A stretch of DNA of 33,923 bases from Alkaliphilus transvaalensis ATCC 700919 (GCF_000621485.1 NZ_KK211287.1:1-33923), one strand, 5' to 3'. Positions 15,777-24,843 are shown, counted from the first letter of the stretch. Notes: generated by a model not told the origin, from the sequence alone. A program made the numbers and translations.

Positions 15777-15807
15777 AATGCCCAATATCGGTAAAATACT
15801 GGGCATT
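15777..15807 (-). terminator. intercistronic hairpin
   Basis: AATGCCCA (15777-15784) pairs with TGGGCATT (15800-15807). It lies between the Met-rich protein gene and the regulator gene with only a weak T run on the minus strand, so it is probably an attenuator or processing point that lowers regulator expression relative to the secreted protein. Confidence 0.55.
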
Positions 15808-15819
15808 TACTTTCTCTTT

Positions 15820-16233
15820 TTAGTTTCTACCTCTTCCCATCATACTTCTCATCATACTCGGGATACCATTTCTCCCCATCATGGAATTATGCATATTAAG
15901 CATTTCTTCTCTTCCTATAGATTGCATCATATTGGCCATATTGCCATATCCATTTTCATCCATAATCGCTATCATTCTATTATAATCTTCATCCGATAGA
16001 TTTTCCATAATTTCTTTCATTTTATTATAATCACCTGTTCTCATTCCCTCTACCATCTCGTCAAAACCCGCTTCTTCCATAATAACGATCATTTCTTCAT
16101 TATTATTACAGTGATTACCATATGCAGCTCTTTCATTTTCATTCTTTACCCCATTGTTTTGAGCATAAACATATCCTCCTACAGAACCTACAATAACTAC
16201 TGCCATTGTTAGCATCATTACAAATTTTTTCAT
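15820..16233 (-). CDS. secreted Met-rich protein of a metal-sensing operon
   Basis: 137 residues with a signal peptide (MKKFVMMLTMAVVIVGSVGGYVYA, cleavage after about A24). The mature part contains repeated helix units (EEMIVIMEEAGFDEMVEGM, then DYNRMIAIMDENGYGNM) and a very Met-rich C-terminus, MMRSMMGRG. There are more than 20 methionines, as in periplasmic or secreted copper-binding proteins. I do not recognise a named family. It is the first gene before the regulator and kinase, with its own activator-type promoter. Binding of Cu(I) is inferred from composition only. Confidence 0.8.
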   Translation of the reverse strand: MKKFVMMLTMAVVIVGSVGGYVYAQNNGVKNENERAAYGNHCNNNEEMIVIMEEAGFDEMVEGMRTGDYNKMKEIMENLSDEDYNRMIAIMDENGYGNMANMMQSIGREEMLNMHNSMMGRNGIPSMMRSMMGRGRN

Positions 16234-16277
16234 AGTTAACGCCTCCTATTTTTTATTTTTTCTCTTATCACAGTTTT

Positions 16278-16310
16278 ATTATAATATTAAACTTTGAAGA
16301 AACTATGAAG
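16278..16310 (-). promoter_or_regulatory. regulator-dependent promoter P1 (Met-rich protein operon)
   Basis: Minus strand: CTTCA, 6 bp, CTTCA, 11 bp, TATAAT. In plus coordinates ATTATA is at 16278-16283 and TGAAG at 16295-16299 and 16306-16310. The two half-sites are one helical turn apart and replace the -35 box. The start codon is about 45 bp downstream. Confidence 0.65.
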
Positions 16311-16399
16311 ATAGTAAATTTCTTCTTTAAAGCCATCATTAAATCTTTCATATTTTGTTTGTGAAATTAAAGCTTTAACTTAATTATTTCAAGACAATA

Positions 16400-16491
16400 C
16401 AATTTAAAAATGATAGCCTTGGGCTATCATTTTTAAAAGTGAGTATCTATATTAAAAGGAGTTTATCAGCCAGGTGTGTTGGCTACTGGCT
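16400..16491 (-). ncRNA. putative small RNA B
   Basis: A transcript from promoter P2 would start near 16491 and end at the strong terminator TGATAGCC/GGCTATCA (16411-16429) with A/T flanks, giving about 90 nt. It holds no ORF of note. The 5' hairpin AGCCAG/CTGGCT is followed by an unpaired AACTCCTTTTAA that is complementary to AAAAGGAG ribosome binding sites. Existence is inferred from promoter and terminator. Confidence 0.5.
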
Positions 16492-16497
16492 AATTAA

Positions 16498-16530
16498 ATT
16501 ATATAATAGAATTTTGAAGATTTTGTGAAG
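16498..16530 (-). promoter_or_regulatory. regulator-dependent promoter P2 (small RNA B)
   Basis: Same layout as P1: ATTATA at 16498-16503 and TGAAG at 16515-16519 and 16526-16530 on the plus strand, with identical 11-bp gaps. No gene lies downstream before a terminator, only the putative small RNA. Confidence 0.6.
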
Positions 16531-16579
16531 ATTTAAGCACAAAAAACGTACATCTTATAATTAATCTTTTTTAACAACG

Positions 16580-16657
16580 ACAAAATAAAAATGACAGCTG
16601 TAGGCTGTCATTTTTATTAATTAACTAAGAGGAAGTCATCTTGCTTGCTTACTGATT
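16580..16657 (-). ncRNA. putative small RNA A
   Basis: A transcript from promoter P3 would start near 16657 and end after the hairpin ATGACAGC (16591-16598)/GCTGTCAT (16604-16611) and its T run, about 75 nt. The 5' single-stranded part contains GACTTCCTCTTAG, again a pyrimidine stretch complementary to a ribosome binding site. Terminator and promoter resemble those of small RNA B, suggesting a tandem duplication. Confidence 0.5.
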
Positions 16658-16663
16658 ATATTT

Positions 16664-16696
16664 ATTATAGTATAACTTTGTGTCAATTCTGTGAAG
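16664..16696 (-). promoter_or_regulatory. regulator-dependent promoter P3 (small RNA A)
   Basis: ATTATA at 16664-16669, a degenerate half-site TGTCA at 16681-16685, and TGAAG at 16692-16696 keep the exact spacing of P1 and P2. It directly follows the stop of the gene at 16703. Confidence 0.5.
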
Positions 16697-16702
16697 GAAA
16701 GA

Positions 16703-17209
16703 TTAACTTTTTTTAATTAATTGATCACTAAGGATACTTTTGAGGGCTTCCATATCTTCATCCTTCACAAACCATATCACCGTCTGGGTTTTATTTTGAC
16801 TAGTTTTAAAGAGAATCTCTAAACGATCTTCGTCCCAACAATGTTTAATCATATTACGCCAATAATAGACTTTACCTTTATTTGTTATCCCTTTTAGCCT
16901 TAATTCTTTATTATATAGCCCTTTTAATATTCCATTGAGGGCAGTCCCCATTAAAAATCCTGTTAAAGCCCATAGGTTATAGGTAGATAAATTTCTTTTT
17001 AAAAAATCCAAATTTAAAACTATCGTTAATAAAAAAATTATTGCAATCACAATCCATAGAACGATTAAAACAATACTATCATAATCTTCACGAATCTTAT
17101 AAACTTCCTCTCCTAAGTAACTTTTTCTGTTAATTTTCTTGTATAACAAATACCCTATAAAAATCAACATAAGCGTTAGAATGACTTCAAAAAATCCTAA
17201 ATTAGCCAT
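16703..17209 (-). CDS. small membrane protein of unknown function
   Basis: 168 residues. Predicted membrane segments: about 6-24, 45-67 and a weaker one at 80-97. The C-terminal cytoplasmic part of about 70 residues has YYWRNMIKHCWDEDRLEILF and ends VIWFVKDEDMEALKSIL. The pattern of short membrane anchor plus a domain with W-x-N/I motifs recalls uncharacterised small Firmicutes proteins, but I do not recognise the family. Good ribosome binding site (AAAGGAG). It has no terminator of its own before small RNA promoter P3, so readthrough into the small RNA units is possible. Confidence 0.75.
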   Translation of the reverse strand: MANLGFFEVILTLMLIFIGYLLYKKINRKSYLGEEVYKIREDYDSIVLIVLWIVIAIIFLLTIVLNLDFLKRNLSTYNLWALTGFLMGTALNGILKGLYNKELRLKGITNKGKVYYWRNMIKHCWDEDRLEILFKTSQNKTQTVIWFVKDEDMEALKSILSDQLIKKS

Positions 17210-17263
17210 GTGACCACTCCTTTAAATATAATCTTAGCATGGTCTAATTGTATATTATTCTAC

Positions 17264-17296
17264 AAAAAAAGGGAATCCCTTTAGATTCCCTTTATC
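17264..17296. terminator. bidirectional terminator after ablB
   Basis: AAAGGGAATC pairs with GATTCCCTTT, with an A run on one side and T-rich sequence on the other. It lies directly after the ablB stop codon. Confidence 0.75.
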
Positions 17297-17302
17297 ATCA
17301 TT

Positions 17303-18145
17303 TTATGATAGTTGTTTTACCCAAATATTCATATCCTCAAAACTCCCTGAAATATCACAATTTTGAACCAATGTACCTCTGTATTCATAACCATGTTTTG
17401 CAATAACATGATTCATACCTGTTGAAATTGCCCTAGTTAAAGAAAATAAGTTTGGTACGTTTTCCTCTAGTAGCCGTTCCTCTAAATGACTTATTATATG
17501 ACTTAGCAATCCATTACCTCTATATTCTGGCAGTGTCGCACAATCAGTAATTTCTGCATTATTATATTTAGAGTTAATATCGGCAGACGCAATACTCACA
17601 ATTCTATCTTTGTGGGTAATTAGAGAAAATAACGTTTCTTCCCTCATAACTTTTTTAATATATTTAGGCTCATCCATTGGCACAGGGTATGTTTCAAAGA
17701 CTTTTGAAAATACATTTGCCATTTCAATTACATCGCTTGTGTCAGCTTTTCTAATTTCAAACTCCTCAGGCAAAATTAGATTAGATGTCTTCCCTTGATA
17801 CTTATTCGTTACTGTGTGAATAATTTTTTCTTGCACTTCCTTATGTGTACTATGGGATCTTTCTGGATTAATAAACTGTGAGTAAATTAATGCATCATTT
17901 CCATTAAAAAAGCCATCAATTTTGCCCTCATAAATGAGATCTAAACTCTCTATCAATTCTAATTCCCCTTCTTCTGTATAGACGCTGACTTTTTCAATCT
18001 CATGTTTTTCATCAGTTCTCTCAATTTCCTCCAGTTGATCCTTCAGGCAATCTTCATCATATTGATAAAAAATCACCCTCTTATTAGTTTCATCAACAAT
18101 TATTTCTTCCTCTTGGCTAGTTACAATATTTTTTAATATTTCCAT
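17303..18145 (-). CDS. ablB: beta-lysine N-acetyltransferase
   Basis: 280 residues. A family-specific N-terminal region (1-125) is followed by a GNAT acetyltransferase domain (about 128-265) with acetyl-CoA-binding LPEYRGNGLLSHII. The C-terminal ARAISTGMNHVIAKHGYEYRG and NCDISGSFEDMNIWVK are typical of AblB. AblB acetylates beta-lysine made by lysine 2,3-aminomutase (AblA) to form the osmolyte N-epsilon-acetyl-beta-lysine. No ablA lies next to it here, which is unusual. A long structured leader with a terminator precedes it, so expression is probably attenuated in response to a signal, perhaps salt. Confidence 0.85.
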   Translation of the reverse strand: MEILKNIVTSQEEEIIVDETNKRVIFYQYDEDCLKDQLEEIERTDEKHEIEKVSVYTEEGELELIESLDLIYEGKIDGFFNGNDALIYSQFINPERSHSTHKEVQEKIIHTVTNKYQGKTSNLILPEEFEIRKADTSDVIEMANVFSKVFETYPVPMDEPKYIKKVMREETLFSLITHKDRIVSIASADINSKYNNAEITDCATLPEYRGNGLLSHIISHLEERLLEENVPNLFSLTRAISTGMNHVIAKHGYEYRGTLVQNCDISGSFEDMNIWVKQLS

Positions 18146-18191
18146 CCTATTCTCCTCCCTACAAATTATTTAATAAATTTAATAAATCTAT

Positions 18192-18439
18192 AAAAAAAGC
18201 ACTCTTCCCTTAATAGAGGAAGAGTACCCAGATTTCGCCTAGAAGACTCATCTTAAGCCACCATTTGATAGCCTATCACTGGCCCCCTTGGGCCCGCGAG
18301 AATCCCATCTCTTTTCTGTTTTTCTTTATAGCTTTTGGCTCTATGAAAAAGTTTATTATTATCTGTTTAAAAACATATAACAACTCACATTTTCGCCTTT
18401 TTCACCATAAATACTTCACATAAAGATGCATTTATTTCA
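18192..18439 (-). ncRNA. structured 5' leader with terminator upstream of ablB (possible riboswitch)
   Basis: About 290 nt separate the predicted start of transcription (about 18439) from the ablB start. The 3' half is GC rich with a hairpin GGCCC/GGGCC (GGGCCCAAGGGGGCC) and complementary runs AGCCA/TGGCT and AGCTAT/ATAGGCT. It ends in a perfect terminator: ACTCTTCC (18201-18208) with GGAAGAGT (18218-18225), followed on the minus strand by GC and seven T. I could not match it to TPP, SAM, lysine, c-di-GMP, ydaO or other classes I know. The ligand is unknown. Confidence 0.55.
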
Positions 18440-18445
18440 AAATAT

Positions 18446-18474
18446 ATTATACCACAAAATGGATAAAAATGCAA
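18446..18474 (-). promoter_or_regulatory. sigma-A promoter of the ablB leader
   Basis: Minus strand TTGCAT (plus 18469-18474), 17 bp, TATAAT (plus 18446-18451). This is a near-consensus housekeeping promoter, supporting constitutive initiation with control at the leader terminator. The divergent gap 18475-18627 contains only a small hairpin AGTGAC/GTCACT near 18485-18500. Confidence 0.7.
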
Positions 18475-18627
18475 AATTAAATGAAAGTGACCTAAGTCAC
18501 TGAATTACTCACCGAAGATGATTAAAATATTATTGAGGGATTTACTTCAAAATACCATATCTCCTCAATTCTATGGCATAATTCCTTAGCAATCTCACGG
18601 AACACCAATAAAAAGGGGGCAACACTT

Positions 18628-19581
18628 GTGTTTTTCAAAAAAAACAAATTTAATGAAAATAAAAACTCAAATCTAATTATCAATGATCAAATACCCTCTC
18701 TAAATGATGAAAATACCGATATTCTAAAAGAAAATATCCATAAAATCTATAATGATATGGGTAAGATCATCCACCAGCATGAATCGGTAAATCAACAGCA
18801 TGGTGAATTAGCTACTCTAGCAGAAGAAATGAAAAAAACAATCTATGAGGTTAACCAAATTACCTATCAAACCAACGAACTTTCTAGCTATATTGCTGAG
18901 CGAAGTAATAACCTTACAAAGATTTCTACTGACTGTGTTTCGAAGTCTCAAGAAGGCAGTAACGCTACAGAAGAATTATCTACAGTAATGTATATGCTTC
19001 AACATCAATCAAGCACTACTTCTCAATCGATGGTAAAACTAGAAGACAGGTCAAAAGAAATTACCAGTATAATTAAAACGATTAATGATATTGCTTCCCA
19101 AACTAATCTTCTTGCATTAAATGCAGCAATAGAAGCGGCCAGAGCCGGTGATCAAGGCAAAGGTTTTGCTGTAGTAGCTGATGAAGTTAGAAAACTGGCA
19201 GAAATGACTGCTACAAGTACAAAGTCTATAGAAAGTCTTGTAACAAACATTCAGAAGGAAATATCTGTCGCTCTAAGTAATAGCAAAGAAAGTATTAAAA
19301 CCATAGAAAAAGGAAGAATTATAGGAGATGTTGTCTCTGGTAAAATGGGAGAAATTGTAGATGGTTTTAATCAAGTACAAGAAGAAATTGAGGAAGTTAA
19401 TCATTTAACCGCATCACAAAAAAGACATATACAGGATATTTTAAATCAGACTAAGCGATCAGACGAGCTCCTTTTAACAATGCATCATAAACTGATAAGC
19501 CATGTAGACCGAGCTAGTATTGTAGATGATAGTTTAGAAGAAGGCCTTAATAATTTACATACAATTCTAAAGGATATCTAG
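18628..19581 (+). CDS. soluble methyl-accepting chemotaxis protein
   Basis: 317 residues, GTG start with AAAAGGGGG upstream. There is no membrane segment and no recognisable sensor domain in the first 50 residues, so it is a cytoplasmic receptor. The MCP signalling hairpin tip is present ([20 protein letters not shown], then [16 protein letters not shown]), flanked by long coiled coils that would form the methylation helices. It should modulate CheA through CheW. No other chemotaxis genes are nearby; the signal is unknown. The neighbouring ablB is divergent. Confidence 0.9.
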   Translation: MFFKKNKFNENKNSNLIINDQIPSLNDENTDILKENIHKIYNDMGKIIHQHESVNQQHGELATLAEEMKKTIYEVNQITYQTNELSSYIAERSNNLTKISTDCVSKSQEGSNATEELSTVMYMLQHQSSTTSQSMVKLEDRSKEITSIIKTINDIASQTNLLALNAAIEAARAGDQGKGFAVVADEVRKLAEMTATSTKSIESLVTNIQKEISVALSNSKESIKTIEKGRIIGDVVSGKMGEIVDGFNQVQEEIEEVNHLTASQKRHIQDILNQTKRSDELLLTMHHKLISHVDRASIVDDSLEEGLNNLHTILKDI

Positions 19582-19590
19582 GAATATTTA

Positions 19591-19627
19591 AAAAAACTGC
19601 TCCTATCTAAAATAAGAGCAGTTTTTA
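19591..19627. terminator. terminator after chemoreceptor
   Basis: AAAACTGCTC (19593-19602) pairs with GAGCAGTTTT (19616-19625), flanked by A and T runs. It can serve both the chemoreceptor and the converging mnmA. Confidence 0.8.
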
Positions 19628-19682
19628 TTATTTCCAGTTTTATAATCGATTTTTTCTATTTATGCTATTCTTTCAGTTTATC

Positions 19683-20849
<1,167 letters not shown>

Positions 20850-20867
20850 CTATTACCATTTTTCACT

Positions 20868-21986
20868 TTATTTCAGATTATTATTTTCTTTTTGCGCTAT
20901 AAATTCCCTATAAAATTGAGGGTCCCTTTCTTTAATTTGTAAGAAATAGTCCTTTTTACTTCCATCAAAGGGAATCGTTTCACCAAAGTAAAGCTTTTCT
21001 AATGTAACTCTTGTTTGATTTCCAACACAATTTTTTTGATGATATTGACATTCTAGACAGGTATTCAGGGTTTCCATTAAACTCTCCCTTAAATTTTTAG
21101 GGTCATACTGATTGCCCTTACATAAGGGAATGTCCCATTCTTCCTCTACTAAAAACTTTTCTGTAACTTGGGCCTTTGCCAATTGCTCCTGTAAACAGCG
21201 AATTGTACAATTGCCCCTACGACAGGCTTCACATTCAGTATCTAATGTGCAAACCGTTTGTAAACTTTGCTGAATTCTTTGGGTATTTAGATAAAGTTCT
21301 CCTGCCACCTTTTTAAAGGATGTCTCTTCTAGTGACCTATTCATTACCTTCCTTAGACGATAAACAATAGCCATCACCATAAGAATAGAAAATAAAGTGA
21401 TATTGGGAATAGTCATAAATTGGCTAGGAACTGACTCTATTAAAGCTATTATACCAAAAATAATAAATATTGATGCTGATATCAATTTCAATGCTAGTTC
21501 TGGTATCTTTTTGCCTAGTTTACTACCTACATATACCCCCATACCACTGGTAAAGACCATGCCTAGCACTGTTCCTGTTAAAATGAATTGGGGGTAATTT
21601 GCTTGTGTTGAAAGGGTAATGGCTGTCAGTTGGGTCTTATCTCCCAATTCTCCTATAAAAAAAGCTAATGCTACTGTTAAAATCGGGCCAAATTTATTCT
21701 TACTAGCTTCTTCACCTTCATCTTCTTCTAGCTTAAGGGTCCATAAGCCAAAAACAACAAAAGCAAAGGCAGACAATAATCTAATATTGTCTAGCGGAAT
21801 AAGATGGGTTAGATATGTACCTAAAAGAACAGCTAGCCCATGATTAAGAAAGGAACCTAGCGCTACTCCTAGCAAAACTTTATGAAGGGAATATTTTGTT
21901 GCAAAGGCCATTGCAAGTATTTGGGTTTTGTCTCCCATCTCTGCCATAAAAATAAAGAAGAATGCATTAATTAATTCTGAGAACAA
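20868..21986 (-). CDS. GDT1/UPF0016 (TMEM165-like) manganese/calcium transporter with Cys-rich tail
   Basis: 372 residues. The first about 195 residues are a complete six-helix UPF0016 transporter with both signature motifs, E16-M-G-D-K-T and ELGDKTQ in the second half, which form the cation path. Such proteins export Mn or exchange Ca in bacteria and organelles. The last about 165 residues are an unusual cytoplasmic extension with several Cys clusters (CTLDTECEACRRGNC, CLECQYHQKNC). Start TTG 21986 is chosen because AAGGAG is 8 nt upstream; the upstream ATG at 22070 lies inside the riboswitch terminator. Control by the preceding yybP-ykoY riboswitch supports a manganese export role. Confidence 0.88.
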   Translation of the reverse strand: MFSELINAFFFIFMAEMGDKTQILAMAFATKYSLHKVLLGVALGSFLNHGLAVLLGTYLTHLIPLDNIRLLSAFAFVVFGLWTLKLEEDEGEEASKNKFGPILTVALAFFIGELGDKTQLTAITLSTQANYPQFILTGTVLGMVFTSGMGVYVGSKLGKKIPELALKLISASIFIIFGIIALIESVPSQFMTIPNITLFSILMVMAIVYRLRKVMNRSLEETSFKKVAGELYLNTQRIQQSLQTVCTLDTECEACRRGNCTIRCLQEQLAKAQVTEKFLVEEEWDIPLCKGNQYDPKNLRESLMETLNTCLECQYHQKNCVGNQTRVTLEKLYFGETIPFDGSKKDYFLQIKERDPQFYREFIAQKENNNLK

Positions 21987-22038
21987 ATAAACCAGCTCCT
22001 TAAAATTTAGATTTCGATTAAGATGATAAAATAAAAAA

Positions 22039-22210
22039 GAGACCTTCTCGTTTAATGGCTGATAATACACTTCAACCTATTAAACGGAAAAGTCTCGCTT
22101 CTTTAGTAAAAACTGATTAGTAAACACTAAAGTGGATAGCACCAGACCTTTTAGGTCAGTATGTTGACACTATCCGTAACTAAGTTACAGCTACTCCCTC
22201 TTTCGCTACC
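22039..22210 (-). ncRNA. yybP-ykoY manganese riboswitch with terminator
   Basis: On the minus strand the leader starts GGTAGCGAAAGAGGGAGTAG (family GGGGAGUAGC-type element), continues through TAACTTAGTTACG and GACCTAAAAGGTC hairpins, and closes with AAGCGAGACTTTTCC. The 3' strand of the closing stem overlaps a terminator: GAGAC plus GTTTAAT pairs with ATTAAAC plus GTCTC (plus-strand limits 22039-22096), followed by T6. Binding of Mn should prevent the terminator and turn on the downstream transporter. Family assignment is from memory of the consensus. Confidence 0.82.
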
Positions 22211-22226
22211 TTTTAAATCCTAAATA

Positions 22227-22256
22227 ATCTTATCATACTTTATCAAAGCCTGTCAA
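22227..22256 (-). promoter_or_regulatory. promoter of the manganese riboswitch transcript
   Basis: Minus strand TTGACA (plus 22251-22256), about 18 bp, TAAGAT (plus 22227-22232), starting transcription just before the aptamer. It lies immediately after the MATE gene stop. Confidence 0.5.
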
Positions 22257-22262
22257 TAAAAG

Positions 22263-23624
22263 CTATATTGACTCTACAATATTTTTCACCCATTTTCTTG
22301 ATGCTACCCTTGGATACCCAATGATGGCTTTTACAACCTCTTCACAGGAGACAATTGCTACAACCCAATAAACTGGTAATTTTAAAACATGGGCCCCTAT
22401 AAAGGCCATTGGCACACCGAAAAACCATACACAACCCATCTCTAAGAAAAGAGAATACTTGGTATCTCCACCACCTCTTAATATTCCAATAATTAATATT
22501 GTATTAAAGATTCTAAAAGTAAGGAAAAAAGACATAATCATTAAAATATTTTTTGCATTGTAATAAACAGTATCAGAGATATTATACAGTTTTAAAATAT
22601 AAGGTGCTGATATAAATAACATAATTCCTAAAATTGTTCCAAATATAGGGCTTAACACGGTAAAACGTTTTGAATAAACAATGGCTTCTTCTTCTTTATT
22701 GGCGCCTATGGAATTACCAATCATGACAGCGCAGGCATTCCCTAACCCAAAGGCTGCAACCATAAAAATACTAGAAACTGTATTTGCAATTTGTACTGAA
22801 GCGATTGCTTCTGTGCTGATTCTTGCATAAGAAATAGAGTACATTGTAACCCCTAATGACCAAAGGCCCTCGTTTAAAATAACAGGCATCCCAGTATTAA
22901 AGTATGTTTTTAGTAAACTTTTAGGAATAGAAATCATTTCTGAAAGCTTACCAGCAACTTCCATTTTTTGCCCGTAAATAATTAATAATAGTGTTGTGAT
23001 TTCTACACCTCTTGAAATTAAGGTTGCCATCGCAGCTCCCCTAACTCCCATTTCTGGGAACCCTAAAAATCCAAATATTAAAACGTAATTTAATATTGTA
23101 TTGGTAATCAATGAAATGACACTGATTACCATTGGAAGTTTAGCTTGACCAATGCTTCTTAAGGCAAAGGAAAAAGCAAAACTGATAGCCGTCAAAAGAT
23201 AGCTTAGGGAGACGATCTTTAGATACTGACTTCCTAAGTTCATTACAGTTTGATCATCAGTAAAAACCCGCAATATGACATTCGGTGTAAAAAATGCTAA
23301 GGCTGCAAAAACAAGACTTATTCCGCCTCCAAATAGCATAGTAATCCCTAAAACCTTTTTTATATTAGTTAAATCCCGTTTTCCCCAAAACTGAGAAACA
23401 AATATTGCTCCTCCACTATTTATTCCGAACAGAAGTAATACTAGAAGAAAGAAGTATTGGTTTGCTAAACCTACTGCTGCAATTTCTACTTCTCCCAATC
23501 TACCAATCATCACTGTATCTACCATATTTAGCGAGGAGGATATAAGATTTTGCAAGGCTATTGGCAAAGCAATTGTCAATAATTTACTGTAAAATGTCCT
23601 ATCTTTTAATTCTAACTTAACCAT
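22263..23624 (-). CDS. MATE-family efflux transporter
   Basis: 453 residues with about 12 membrane segments in two homologous halves. Family features include ALPIALQNLISSSLNMVDTVMIGRLGEVEIAAVGLANQ near the N-terminus and QIANTVSSIFMVAAFGLGNACAVMIGNSIG at the start of the second half. It should extrude organic cations or drugs using a Na or H gradient. ATG 23624 has AAGGAGGGTG upstream; codons further upstream lack a ribosome binding site. It has no linked regulator and lies upstream of the manganese riboswitch. Confidence 0.93.
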   Translation of the reverse strand: MVKLELKDRTFYSKLLTIALPIALQNLISSSLNMVDTVMIGRLGEVEIAAVGLANQYFFLLVLLLFGINSGGAIFVSQFWGKRDLTNIKKVLGITMLFGGGISLVFAALAFFTPNVILRVFTDDQTVMNLGSQYLKIVSLSYLLTAISFAFSFALRSIGQAKLPMVISVISLITNTILNYVLIFGFLGFPEMGVRGAAMATLISRGVEITTLLLIIYGQKMEVAGKLSEMISIPKSLLKTYFNTGMPVILNEGLWSLGVTMYSISYARISTEAIASVQIANTVSSIFMVAAFGLGNACAVMIGNSIGANKEEEAIVYSKRFTVLSPIFGTILGIMLFISAPYILKLYNISDTVYYNAKNILMIMSFFLTFRIFNTILIIGILRGGGDTKYSLFLEMGCVWFFGVPMAFIGAHVLKLPVYWVVAIVSCEEVVKAIIGYPRVASRKWVKNIVESI

Positions 23625-23736
23625 TCTAATCACCCTCCTTAACCCTTCTGATTTTACTCTAATTTTTTTATAAAGTAAAGGGTTTATTAGAAGGTAATGC
23701 ATATGAATTTTTATTAATCATTAACATTCAAGAAGC

Positions 23737-23934
23737 CTAACGTTCAAGAACTCTAACAATTTCCTGTCTACATTGATGACACTTCCCTTGTACGATTAAA
23801 CCAAAGTAGTCTTCCTCTATTGTATAATCTATTATTTTCGTAAAGTCACCACAATCAGCACAAAAAGAGTTATTTAGTAGTTTTTGTCTCATTTTTTTAG
23901 GTATTTTCATCCATCCTATACTAATCGGCTCCAT
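23737..23934 (-). CDS. small zinc-ribbon protein, function unknown
   Basis: 65 residues with two Cys pairs, FCADCGDF and GKCHQCRQE, about 28 residues apart, forming a probable zinc ribbon. An N-terminal basic segment, WMKIPKKMRQKLL, precedes it. Good ribosome binding site (TAAGGAG). No enzymatic motif is seen. Similar small proteins are scattered in Firmicutes without an assigned role. Confidence 0.75.
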   Translation of the reverse strand: MEPISIGWMKIPKKMRQKLLNNSFCADCGDFTKIIDYTIEEDYFGLIVQGKCHQCRQEIVRVLER

Positions 23935-24051
23935 AAAAGATGACTCCTTATCCTATTATTTTTATGTTACCTTATCTATAATACCCCCTTATATTAGTTT
24001 TATATACATCCTTATAATGATGACTCTTCATTCTTTTAGAACACAAAAAAA

Positions 24052-24092
24052 CGATAAAATATTCACTTATCGTGAATCTTTTATCGGTTTTT
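24052..24092. terminator. hairpin terminator
   Basis: CGATAAAA with TTTTATCG and inner ATTCAC with GTGAAT form a stem of about 14 bp with a 5-nt loop, then GGTTTTT on the plus strand and an A run on the other side. Confidence 0.75.
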
Positions 24093-24098
24093 GATCGT

Positions 24099-24177
24099 TG
24101 AAATTGTATCATTAATATTAGCTTTTCATTTGCATAACCGGACTATAATTTCAGAGTTATGATACTATGTAATTTCC
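24099..24177. repeat. palindromic (MITE-like) repeat, copy 2
   Basis: A diverged copy of the repeat at 8766-8845: GAAATTGTATCATTAATATT at the left and CTATGTAATTTCC at the right, with inner CATAAC/GTTATG pairing. By eye it is about 70 percent identical, with conserved ends. It lies between the GNAT gene stop and a terminator. Confidence 0.65.
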
Positions 24178-24215
24178 TCAACCCTTTATGGGCTATGGAC
24201 TTTTAAAAATTATAT

Positions 24216-24776
24216 CTATTGCTTTAAGTATTCTTCCTTTAATATAGAATAAATACTGGTATTATGGAAAACTCCATTTTTTCTATAATCTTTTCGTAAA
24301 GTACCTTCATAACTCATACCAATTTTCTCTAGAACCCTTATAGAAGCTTCATTATCCCCATGACAACGGGCTTCTATTCTCTCCAACTTCAGCTTATTAA
24401 AACCAAAAGTAACCAAAACCTTAGCAACTTCTGTGGCATAGCCCTGTCCCCAATAATTTCTAGCAAAAGTATATCCAAGCTCTGCCTTAAGATTATTAAC
24501 ATCAATATTAAAAAAACCTACAGTTCCTATAATTTTTCTTTTATCCCGATGATAAGCCCCCCATAACCCTCCGCTATGACTGGCATACTCCTTTAGGCGC
24601 TGTTCTATAATCTGTTTTGCCTCCTCTATCGTCTTAAAGGGATACCATCGGGCGTATTTACATACCTCTGGATCAGAAATATATTCAAAAACATCCACAG
24701 CATCTTCTATACAAAATTTTCTTAGTATAAGTCTTTCGGTTTCAACTGATGGTAAATCATTAAGTATTTGCGCCAT
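24216..24776 (-). CDS. RimJ-type GNAT N-acetyltransferase
   Basis: About 186 residues, single GNAT domain of the RimJ/RimL group: LPSVETERLILRKF at the start, ELGYTFARNYWGQGYATEVAK (acetyl-CoA loop), then IEARCHGDNEASIRVLEKIGM and EGTLRKDYRKNG. The substrate may be a protein N-terminus or a small amine; it cannot be told. The ATG at 24776 fits the family N-terminus and has GAGGGGGAA 11 nt upstream. ATGs at 24803 and 24809 are alternatives with AAAGGG. Confidence 0.9.
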   Translation of the reverse strand: MAQILNDLPSVETERLILRKFCIEDAVDVFEYISDPEVCKYARWYPFKTIEEAKQIIEQRLKEYASHSGGLWGAYHRDKRKIIGTVGFFNIDVNNLKAELGYTFARNYWGQGYATEVAKVLVTFGFNKLKLERIEARCHGDNEASIRVLEKIGMSYEGTLRKDYRKNGVFHNTSIYSILKEEYLKQ

Positions 24777-24843
24777 TATGATAGATTCCCCCTCAACCGC
24801 CATAATCATTTTTCCCTTTAGTAATAGTGTAAATGCACTTCAT

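Noticed and set aside
16400-16620. The two TGATAGCC- and TGACAGC-type hairpins as a CRISPR or tandem repeat array
   Set aside because: Only two copies, each a terminator followed by its own promoter; no regular spacer structure.
18192-18439. ablB leader as a SAM, lysine, c-di-GMP or ydaO riboswitch, 6S RNA or T-box
   Set aside because: Core consensus blocks of these classes as I know them are not present in either strand.
22017-22070. Upstream ATG of the GDT1 transporter at 22070
   Set aside because: It lies inside the riboswitch terminator hairpin; TTG 21986 has AAGGAG.
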